A stretch of 64,000 nucleotides of DNA from assembly GCA_947034895.1 (NCBI GenBank), contig OX344761.1, positions 74,461,839 through 74,525,838 of the forward strand, read 5' to 3'. The position numbers and the translations under genes are program-made. Under the pieces are notes generated by a model. It saw only the letters and a program-made list of their open reading frames with translations. It was not told the DNA's origin and did not search any database. Source of the stretch: Rhytidiadelphus loreus. Its lineage: Eukaryota > Streptophyta > Bryopsida > Hypnales > Hylocomiaceae. Of the stretch, positions 48,669 through 58,674 are shown piece after piece (within the stretch, counting starts at the first letter, position 1; each line of letters opens with the position of its first letter).

Positions 48669-49334
48669 TACCATTTCTTGTATAGTTATTGCCATGGTCC
48701 TATAATCCTTACGGTAGAAAGGCCTTATTTTAACCCTTTAACCCTAAAAGGTTGTTGCCCCGGTTGTTGCCTTCGTAATAAGTAGTCAATAAAAAAATAA
48801 CTCAATTTTCTAACTAATAGGTGCATTTTGTATTTCTACAATAACAAAAATAGACACTCATCAAACACTTGTTGTCATTGGTGTTCTTCTAAAATTAAGG
48901 ATTTTTTGCCTAAAAATCTTTTAATCCCTAAATGCCCAAAGCCATTTTGAGCTTCTTGAAATTTTCTTTAAATTGAACAAAAATCCAACATTTTGATAAG
49001 TTTTATCAATTTTTTAAAATTTTACCTATACAAATTCAAACTAGACATATTAGATATCACATGAAAAAAGAAAACACAACACTATCATTTATGGATTAAA
49101 AGATTATAATATTTGATCACAAACATGTTAAAACTCTGAAAGTGATTTGAAGTCTTTCAATTCACTTTTCACATGTCAAGTCTAAAATTGAGGTCACCAA
49201 AAGAATATGAGGTTAAAAGACATAACATGCATAACCCCAATCAATTTATGGCTTCTCAAAATCTACTCAACAATTTTTTTAAATGAATTTCTAATCTGAT
49301 TTTTTCTCTAAGATCTAGTGTATTTGAGGCTCAT

Positions 49335-49550
49335 TTCCAAGAGCCCTCAACACTAGAAAATCAAGATTTGCATTAGACCCCCTTGCACAAAATCTTGAAT
49401 AGCAAAATTATAATCATTCATTTTCAAAATTGGATTTTTGGTGTCAAAAAAACTAAAAATAGTAAATTGAAAAGGTTTTATTTAACTTCAAAGTTTTGTC
49501 AACACTAAAATTTGGTGCTTTGGGAATTTAGGGCTTAACAAACATCTAAA
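49335..49550 (-). repeat. Dispersed repeat, copy of 430-668
   Basis: The reverse complement aligns with 430-668 (see that entry). Here the copy is not followed by the inverted-repeat element found at 669-997. Confidence 0.5.
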
Positions 49551-49603
49551 AATTTTAGACAACATCAAAAGTTAGAAAAAAAAATTCACTAAACTACTGA
49601 AAA

Positions 49604-49659
49604 AGCTTATTAACCCCTAAATAAATAACTAAGCTTATTAACCCCTAAATAAATAACTA
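49604..49659 (+). repeat. Two tandem 28-bp copies containing TTAACCCCTAAA
   Basis: AGCTTATTAACCCCTAAATA followed by AATAACTA occurs twice in a row without a difference. The unit includes the TTAACCCCTAAA word of the TTAA-flanked elements. Confidence 0.7.
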
Positions 49660-49790
49660 AGGACTCTACTTTGGGAGGTTAGAGAACTTGGATAGCCAGG
49701 CTATATTGATTTCATAGTTTGGAATTTTTTAGGGTAGTTGCAATACACACTGATAGTATTTTTTTGCAACACATAGCATAAAGAAATTGT

Positions 49791-51950
49791 CATCCACTAT
49801 AACTTTTGAAGCATGAATTTGATGGATTTGAATTTTTATTTATTGAACATGGATGCTTCCATTGTAATCATATCCATTATTATTTATTTATTTTAAATTA
49901 TTTTATATTTGTACCGATAAGCTTGGAAATCCGATTAGGAAAACTAAGCTATAGTGTTAAATTTGTTCTAGGGAGACAATTAAATGAGGATGCTTCTCAA
50001 AATAACCTAATTGATCATTGCAACCAAAAGAAAATAGAAAATGTTCCTTCAACTTGGATAATGTGTTTTCCTCACGTGATAGGCTAATTACTAAATTTAT
50101 CACTCCCCTCTCAATGGCCACAAAGATTAAGATTTTCTCCCAAATAATTCTTTCTTTTAATCTTTCTCAACTTGGATCTTCAATCTTTTTCCAATTGGGA
50201 GCATTGCCTCTAGTACAGCTTAACTGCAACATTTCAACTTCCAATTGGATCTTTAATCACCTTACAACTTCCTTCCTTGGAAACAACCCAATCCTTACTT
50301 GTTGATTTATTTCTTTAACTCCTTTATTTCACAGCTTCCCTTAACATGATTTTGATTATAGCAAAATTGACACTTTTGCTTCACCAACTTGGAACTGGTT
50401 CCCTCAACCTCAATTCACTACTTAATTTAAAACTCCACCCTCCACCCTCCTAAACCCAAAGATGCTCTCAAATTACAAACGTCACACTTTCTTCACCAGT
50501 ATTGATTTGGACAGAACAAAAGGACAACATTCAGACAAGTAGTTTTATCCAATTAATTGAACTACTAGCACTAATGGACTTGCTTTGCTTCACTTCCAAA
50601 TTGAACACAACTTCATCATCTTGAAATTTGTACACACTGGAGCATTGAGCATCAATTTCCCACTTACACAACCACACTTCTTACTGGCAATGATTCACAT
50701 AACACACTTAATTCTCACTCAGACTTCCTTATCTTCCAATTTTCAAGCAATGAACCTTGCAGCTACTGACTGCTTCCAAATTGGTAAAGATTTACACAGC
50801 ATACATTCCTTATAAGATAAATGTTCAAAAACAAACCCTCGATATTCAGCTAAAACTCACAGGCTTAAACCAATAACCCAAAAATATTCAATGGAACACA
50901 CATCTCAATAGCAGACCATTTGCTCGTCACATTCTTCCCAATTAGGCAATTAACCCTTCACTTCATAGGTTCACATAGAACCCATCTAATGATGAACATC
51001 AATTTGATCTTCCAACTAGTCTTAACATTAACACATAACTTGCATAACTCATTGAACATTCTGTCTAAACATGCATACATCAAAGAATACAATTAATTCT
51101 GACTTATATATCTGCATAGCATCATTTCATGCTCATACAACTACTCCCATTAGATATAGTGTTTTAATCTTCCACACCGACAAATCTCCACTTAACTCAC
51201 ATTGACATCACACACTGAACCAATTTAGGTACGTATTTTCTGATCGTATTAATAGCAAATGGTGAACAAATCACCAATTACAACTTATAACGTTCCTCAA
51301 TCATGGTCTCATCCTCTCCTTATAGCTCCACCAACTAGGACACAACTGTTCTCCTTATCCGACTAGCACCCTACATTTAAACATCACCACTCATTGAAAA
51401 TATGCAGTCAAATCGGGTTGGGACGCTCACTCGAAACTCTCAATAGTGTGTGCAACAATTACATGAGTTTTCATCTTGGGATAGAGCTGGTCACGTCCTG
51501 TAACCAACTGACCTACCAAATTGGAACAAAAACCCACAAAAATGAAAAAAAAAAATTTAATCCGAATAGGAACTTCACAATATTTAAAAGTTAATTTTGT
51601 TAATTTGTAACACCTTGAGGTATAGTGGTTTTGAATACTATGGAGTACCCAAAATTAATGATTTAGAGTTGAAATTTTGGTGGTCTACTCCCATAGTAGA
51701 AGGGCATGTTTCTACCAAAGGGCATCTAAAATATATTATTTTATGTCCTCCACAATCGTGCAAATACGACCCCCTGAATTGCACGCTTCTAAACATTGAA
51801 GATGGTTTTGACCTCATTCTTTTGGTGAAATCTCATCACCATGAAGTCCTTACACATTGGCAAATTGTAGTTTCTTTGGAAAAAAAATACTATTTTTTAC
51901 AAATTAAAACGTCAAAGTATCTATTTTCTTGAGATTTTGCACTTTTCTAG
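49791..51950 (+). repeat. Dispersed repeat split by a probable solo LTR
   Basis: The left part (49791-49909) and the right part (51585-51950) are contiguous in the copy at 53405-53883. Shared words include CATCCACTATAACTTTTGAA, TCCATTGTAATCATATCCAT and TATGGAGTACCCAAAATTAA. The peptide-like open frame in the right part is just repeat sequence. Confidence 0.75.
49910..51579. mobile_element. Probable solo LTR, 1670 bp, TGT...ACA with 5-bp ATATT duplication
   Basis: The insert begins TGTACCGATAAG and ends GGAACTTCACA. ATATT stands on both sides (49905-49909 and 51580-51584) and only once in the unsplit copy near 53520-53530. TG...CA ends and a 5-bp duplication are the rule for LTR retrotransposons. 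No gag, pol or second LTR was found inside, so a solo LTR left by recombination is the simplest reading. Confidence 0.7.
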
Positions 51951-52632
51951 TTTTCCTATTTAGAAAAAAATTCTATGATTTTCCTTTGGTGGTTACCTTC
52001 TTCTTAAAGGTGTATACATTTTCCATATTTTTTATACTTAAAAAAAATTGTTTTTCTAATTTTATAGTACTCCTATAGTAGGAACTAGAAAAACTACCAA
52101 AACACTACAAAATTAGCAAATCTTTCTTGCAACTATCCATGAGATCTCAAATATGGATGCTTATCATTATAATCTATGTGTGAAGTTTTGGTTCATATCA
52201 TTCCAATAAATATTGCAAAAGTTATAGTTTGTTTTCAATTTCAACGTCAAATTAGATAACTAAAAATACATTCTAAAAATTAATTAATTAATTAATTTTT
52301 ATTTTACAGATTGATAATTGACAAAAAAAAACCGTTAACCATTTACTTCCAAATAAAGGATTCTAGAATTGAAGAATAAATATAATTGAAGATTTAGCCT
52401 TGCTTTGGATTTTAAAGTAGTTTTGGACTTCAAAACACTACAATCCTTTAGAGATTAAACTAGGACAAGTATGTTTACCAGTATTTGTCTCCATAGTGCA
52501 TGTGATATTAATTTATCAAAGTTTATCAAATTTACTATTTTAAATTAGTGTAGTAAGTTTGAAATATTACTATATTGCACTAATTCCTACTAAAATATAA
52601 AAATTTAGCGACAATAATTTTCTAGGTGATGC

Positions 52633-52656
52633 TCCCCCCCCCCCCTCCCCCCTTTA
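52633..52656 (+). repeat. Poly-C tract
   Basis: A run of C with a single T. A poly-G tract of similar kind lies at about 34982-34995. Confidence 0.7.
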
Positions 52657-52960
52657 TGAGACAAATAAGTGTAGGTGAATAAGATATTGAGTACAATACA
52701 AGGGCCCTCCGTACAGCTACTTGAAGGTACCTCACTTTATTAGATGTGACCATGGGAAGCAAGAGCCCAAGACAAAAAGTAATAATGACACTTTGTATGG
52801 TCTAATTATTAATTTAAGTAGAAGAATGTAATCAAAATGCCTTAAATTTTCCTATCATAGGACAAGGTTTGTTTTTTGTATATATTAAACGTAAAGATCA
52901 CACCACATATTAACAAATATTGGAATGATATTTATATTTAAAAAAATTTAAAAACATATA

Positions 52961-53139
52961 CTCACTCCATTCTAAAATGATCTTCCGGTCACTAAAAAAT
53001 GATCATTTTTGTTCTTGAAGATTCAATGAATGGATAACAACTTCTTTGAAATACTTAGAAATGGGTTGAAATAAAGTTATTTTCGGCCTTAATCCCAAAC
53101 ATATCATTCAACTGGAAGATCATTTTGGGACAAAGGGAG
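52961..53139. mobile_element. Stowaway MITE, 179 bp
   Basis: The left end is TA then CTCACTCCATTCTAAAATGA then TCTTCC. The right end in reverse complement is TA then CTCCCTTTGTCCCAAAATGA then TCTTCC. TA flanks both sides, and the end sequence is the classic plant CTCCxTxxGTCCC type. Confidence 0.8.
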
Positions 53140-53404
53140 TACCAAATAAATATTGACACATTTCAAATGAAAATTTGGAGTTCTTGGGTCTAGCCTTAGT
53201 ATAAATTGACCCTTACATTACAAGTTCAAGTAGAAAATGTTGGACTAATGTGAAACCAATGAAACTTTGCATTGGGATTGCCACTAAAGTCAATTCTGGA
53301 CCTTGAGGCAATAAGATAAGTACACTTAAATCAAGGTGATTGCAAGAAACACTAATCCTTTTCTTTATCACATGTAGTGTGATAGACTTCCTGGGTAGAC
53401 TTCT

Positions 53405-53883
53405 CATCCACTATAACTTTTGAAGCATAAACCCAATGAAATTGAATTTTTTTTATTGGACATGGATGTTTCCATTGTAATCATATCCATTATCTTTCAA
53501 AATTAAAAAAAAAATTGTTTTATATTTAAAATTCAATTTTGTTAATTTGTCACATTTTGAAGTTCAGTGGTTTAGAGTACTATGGAGTACCCAAAATTAA
53601 TGATCTAGAGCTGAAATTTTGGAGGTCTACTCCCATAATAGGAAAGGCATGTTCCTACCAAGGGTCATCTAAAAATATATTATTTTATGTCTACCACATT
53701 TGTGCAAATAGGGCCCCTTGGAGTGCACACTTCTGAGCATTGAAGATGGTTTCAAGCTCATTCTTTTGGTGAAATTTCATTACCATGAAGTCCTTAGAAA
53801 TTGTCAATTTTTAGTTTTTTTCCACTATGTTAGATTTATTATAAATTAAAAACTCAACATATCCCTTTTCTGTAGAACTAGAA
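53405..53883 (+). repeat. Uninterrupted copy of the repeat at 49791-51950
   Basis: It runs straight through TTTTATATTTAAAATTCAAT where the other copy carries the 1670-bp insert. Confidence 0.75.
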
Positions 53884-55064
53884 CATAGTACTATGTAGTG
53901 GGAGAAAAGTGGGGGTTCTTTCCCTTAGAATAGCAAAAAACAAAGAACTAGGGGACAAACTCTTTTTTTTGTCCAAAATGGAGCTCTTTGAATTTTTTTC
54001 CCTAGTTTTGCCTTCCACCAATGAGAACTCACAAGCATGTAGCATTTGGGAGAAGGGATGGATTGTGACTCCAAATGAGAATCTTGAGTTTAGAACTTAA
54101 CTCAAGACCAAATGGTGCATTTATTATTAGAAATGCATTTGAAAATTAGCTTCCAGTTGCAAATCACATGTTGTACCACTTTATGATGAACTCTATTATA
54201 TTGAAATTTTTTTTGTGGGGTCTTGTTGCCAATCCAATTGAAAGGGGATTATTTCTAGATTCTCTTAGAACGCAAATTTTGGACACAATATTAATAAACT
54301 ATAGAGTATGAATTTTCAAAGTGCTGAAAATGACATGACTGTTTCTACAACTGACACTAGACTCTCATAAATAAAATAGTGGGAATACATTTCAAGCAAG
54401 AATCTCCAAATTTCAAGCAAGAATCTCCAAATGTCAAGGTTTTAGGAATGTGTTGATTTTCAGGTGTATTTACCTTAGAGGCAATAAAGTCCCCCTCACT
54501 TATTAGTTACTTTAACGGAAATGAATTTCTCAAACAAAAGGCGGACTCTTGATTCAGGTGGGCATCAGAGGTGGAACCGACGTTCTTCATTTGTCTGTAT
54601 GACTAAAGTTCTATCAGTCAGTATTTTTCATCCCAATATAGCCAATCATCTACTTAACCTGCAGCTGTCCAGGTTTCTCCACAAGCACCCTCAGAACTTC
54701 TTTTGATTCCATTGATCTCTTTTCAATGTGGATGGGACTTTTTTTTTAAAGATTCAATTGGCGAGTTGGAGGCAATTAATTCCCTACAGGTAGGTACAGG
54801 GGAACTACAGGCACTCATCTTCTGTAAGGTAGGTACACCCAAAATCGACACTTTTTGCTACTGAGCCTATCTACTATTATTAGAGTGGTAAGATTTTCAG
54901 GTGTTCTTGTTGGCAAGTGAATGGAGGTTCCAACGCACCAAAGAACGTGGCATTTGGATACTGTATGCAAAAGTTATTAAGGAACAAAGTTTGATTCTAA
55001 AAGCGTTTCTTCCACACAGGTACAGAACTGATTTTGGAGATGTACACACAGTGAAGATGGCGCT
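53884..55064. other. AT-rich intergenic stretch with repeats
   Basis: Includes a copy of the repeat at 47530-47720 (54265-54490). It also holds a two-copy 21-bp tandem, TTTCAAGCAAGAATCTCCAA then A, near 54390-54435. No gene is supported. Confidence 0.35.
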
Positions 55065-55068
55065 TTAA

Positions 55069-55968
55069 CCCCTTAAGGACCAAAGTTCCCTCAGGGGACA
55101 CTTGGGATTTTGGGCAAGCTCGTTGGATCTGGATTTCTAACCTGATTTTTTGAAACTTTTTGTATACATGTAGTTTCTCATGAGCTTCACGTACATATAA
55201 ATTTCATCAAAATCCAACTTATATTGTAGAAGTTATGATGTTTTTTTCGCCAAAAGTAGTTCGTTGGGTAGTTGGGGCAATGCAATCAGTCTTTGACTCT
55301 AGAGGGGCAGTATAGGTGGGCAAGACAGCAAGCGCAGGGGAGGACATCTGGTGTCCCTTTCTACAAGGGCTGCCCACTCTGTGAACTTCTTTGCAAGCAG
55401 CTGCGAACTTCAAAAGCTCATAGAAATCTCAGATTTTTCACTTTTTTCAGAATTTTTTTCCCTACTTGTCAAGTATAAGTATGTCTTTCTATCCACCATT
55501 TGGATTTTCAATATCTCTAAGTATGTGGTGGGAAAAATGTTTCAAAGATGACCGAGTGCATCATCAATTTTTTGGGACATTGTGGCATTATAAGATTATT
55601 TTTAAGGTCTTAGGTGTGTTGGATTGACCTGGAAATTGGTATGCATATGCCTAACTTGATTACCTATAAGAAAATTTTTTAACTTGATGGTGTGTAGTGC
55701 AAAATTTTTGAACACAAAGCGGTCAAAGGCATCTGAAAGTCTGGGGCACAGTGGAAAAAAAAAAAACTTTGACTTTGAATGTAAATATCTATCAATCCGT
55801 ATGGTGAAACATCACAAAATTTATACCACACCCTCTCATGCAAGTTAACTTCAAGATCCTATGGTTACATTTTCCAAAAAACTATTTTCAAGACTTTGTG
55901 AATGATCGCAGCAGAAATGGCATTTTTCAGTGGTTTCGGAGCCAGAAAATGCCTCGGTCCTTTAGGGG
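55069..55968. mobile_element. TTAA-flanked element, 900 bp
   Basis: TTAA (55065-55068) then CCCCTTAAGGACCAAAG; the right end in reverse complement is TTAA (55969-55972) then CCCCTAAAGGACCGAGG. The stem word TCCCTCAGGGGACA follows the left end as in 35857-36746. Internal TTTATACCACACCCTCTC and CAAGATCCTATGGTTACA match the shared subterminal module. No transposase ORF. Confidence 0.6.
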
Positions 55969-55972
55969 TTAA

Positions 55973-57620
55973 GGTCAGTGGCACATTTGGTTGTACCTAC
56001 CTTAAATGTTGACTGTAAGTTTATCATTTGCGCAGTAAGTTGAATGTTTGCCCTCTTGAACTTTCGCGGGTCACTTCCTTCCTGGGAGTCACTTTGGCCT
56101 CAGACTGACATAACATTGTTACCTAGCTTAAACCATTCCTCGTTGGAGATTGGGATAATCCCTCTTTGAATGGATCCTTGGGGAGTCAGTGAATTTTGTT
56201 TCATTTGCAAAGAGTCATTGGCTTGGCTGGGAAGTTGCAACGTTGGTATCATTGGCTAATTAGAAACTAAGTTGTAAAGAGTCATTGGTTGGATGGGAAT
56301 GCTTTGATTCTGGGAGAGAGAAAGGGACCGTCCCCTCAATCTAGCCTTGGCTTATAATATTATGTGAAGCTTGATATCATTTCATGAAAAGTAAAAGTTA
56401 ACTGGAAATGAACCCTTTTATTTTTTCAAATTACTAGTTAAGTTCAAAATCAAAATTGTAAACAAATTGTCAATTAAAATTTTAGTTTGTTTTAATAAGA
56501 CCACAATGAATGTATAAGAATAGTCCAATCTTGAATACCATTTAAAAACAAATTTAATAATAGAACACTATGTATATCGGCTAGTTTGGTTCAAATTTCT
56601 CCCCAACATTGAATTCTAGAAAGGTGATTGTAGTCCTTCTACCAGGGTTGTCTATGTCACATCACATCATGATGTCATGATGAATGATAGGATCTAAATT
56701 AACTCGAAGTTCATCACGATGAAATATACTGCCATTTGAAAAGAATATCATAAAATTATCTAGAAAGAATGACATAAATTGGTTAGCATGTTAAAAAGCA
56801 GTGATACATTTGATTTTCCATTCATGATTGTAATAAAATATTGAAACTTAGTAATTCCTAAAATGTCTAGAAGTTAGGGCTTAGGATTGTTAGGATTTTG
56901 GAGGAATCTTAATGTGTCATGATGGATGGAATGGGACATCATTAAGTAACATGAAAACTCCACATCCCAATAGACAACCTTGCCCTCTACAATATCACTA
57001 TAAGAAAAATATATTTATGTTACAATGGCCCACAATACACTGGCAAGCTTATATTCAAGATTTTCTATAGTGAAAGACTGAAAGCTAGGGGCCTTGATTC
57101 ATGGAAACATTGGAAAGCAAAGGGGCCTCTACCTTGAAGTTCAAAAATGTCATGGGACACTTAGGCAATTATCTAGAATTTTTTTTTGTTAACTATCCTT
57201 CCTTTGTGTCTACTATGTGTAGATATATATAATTATAACTTGGCCGATGCTCCCAAGTTACAATAATGCAATTAATGTAAGGTAACTACACCTACATGTG
57301 CCTCCTTTCTAATATTGACCTCTACAATTCTTTCCTAAAATGTACTCCTACTATTCAATATTTATGAGAATCTAGGGTTAGTTTTAGAAATATCTATTCT
57401 TAGTACTTTAGAAATTCATAATTTTATTCATTTTGTGTTCAATAAATGAATAAGAAGAGAATCTAAAATATCCTTTTGACCTCCAATAAGATCCAACCAA
57501 AAATTGATCAATTTAATGAGAGGAAACAATCCTCAATTGTTCATTTGGATGCATTTAAGTGTAGTTCCGTTAACAAACAAATAGGGAATTTTGTTAAAAT
57601 GGCGATGTTCTATATGCTAT
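55973..57620. other. Intergenic stretch, a small CACTA-like hairpin at 56996-57072
   Basis: CACTATAAGAAAAATAT at 56996 and, in reverse complement, CACTATAGAAAATC ending at 57072 form 77-bp imperfect inverted ends. Their sequence recalls CACTA transposon ends, but no 3-bp duplication is visible. I saw nothing else here. Confidence 0.3.
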
Positions 57621-58096
57621 TTCAGACTGTGAGGTCTCAACCGCAAAAGTGCCATCTAGGACTGGTATAGATTTCAAACTGCATGGTCTAAACTATACAA
57701 GTGCCAAAGTTTGTGGAATGGCGCCATTTTAATGGAATTCTTGGGAAAGGGTATTTCACCTCCTTGTGTAGTACTCCGTATTGTATTTGTTACGGTGTAT
57801 GGTATTCCTGTACCTTGGGAGCATGAACCTACGCAAATCAAATCAAGGTGTCGTATTTCAGACTGTGCGGTCTCAACCGCAAAAGTGCCATCTAGGACTG
57901 GTATAGATTTCAAACTGCATGGTCTAAACTATACAAGTGCCAAAGTTTGTGGAATGGCGCCATTTTAATGGAATTCTTGGGAAAGGGTATTTCACCTCCT
58001 TGTGTAGTACTCCGTATTGTATTTGTTACGGTGTATGGTATTCCTGTACCTTGGGAGCATGAACCTACGCAAATCAAATCAAGGTGTCGTATTTCA
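57621..58096 (+). repeat. Near-identical 236-bp tandem duplication
   Basis: Copies lie at 57621-57856 and 57857-58092, and a third begins with TTCAGACTGT and stops. I noticed one base difference (GTGAGG versus GTGCGG). The array ends about 520 bp before a TATA box. The same unit family, diverged, recurs at 59520-59800. Confidence 0.9.
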
Positions 58097-58614
58097 GACT
58101 GTCGGCCGCGTCCAAGCGTCAAAACCAAATTTCCACAAGTCTACCCCAAAAAATTCTGCTATCCTCTACCTAGCTAGTCAGCCCTGACGTTTCACACACA
58201 CCGACTGGTCACTTTTTCATTTGTTTAGACTTCAGTCAGTCGGTAATTCAATTATAATAAGAGGCTTAAGACGGACGAGTCTGTAAGGCAATAAAGCATC
58301 CTTGGGTTTTCGGGTGGGCTTTCAGATCGACGTACGTGTGTTCAAGCTAGCTTGTTCACAGCTAGAGTTCTGACTTGCGGATATTAATTGTGATCGATTT
58401 GCTATCGGATTTTCAGTCTTCTTCAATTCATTCGATACGCACGGTTCAATTCGATCTGATGCGAAGTCGATCGATCGCTGTTGCAAAACTTACAGAATCT
58501 CAATTGTAATTGTACGTGTGCTAGCTAGTTTCACAGTTCAGTTTGATGGTACCGACAGGTGGTGGCCAGATTTACATGCACGGAGAAGTTGAGATTCGAA
58601 GCTGCTTGAAGGGG

Positions 58615-58630
58615 TGGATATATATATTCC
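58615..58630 (+). promoter_or_regulatory. TATA box of the B-lectin receptor gene
   Basis: GGATATATATATTCC lies 48 bp before the ATG at 58675, within a GC-richer, non-repetitive stretch (58100-58700) that reads like a promoter. Confidence 0.5.
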
Positions 58631-58674
58631 GACGACACAGTACTGGAGTCTCCAGCTAGGCCGGAGTTTAAGCC

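Noticed and set aside
51597..51932. 111-codon frame starting MLICNTLRYSG, with a relative at 53539
   Set aside because: It lies in a dispersed repeat; the second copy is shifted and shorter, so the frame is not conserved.
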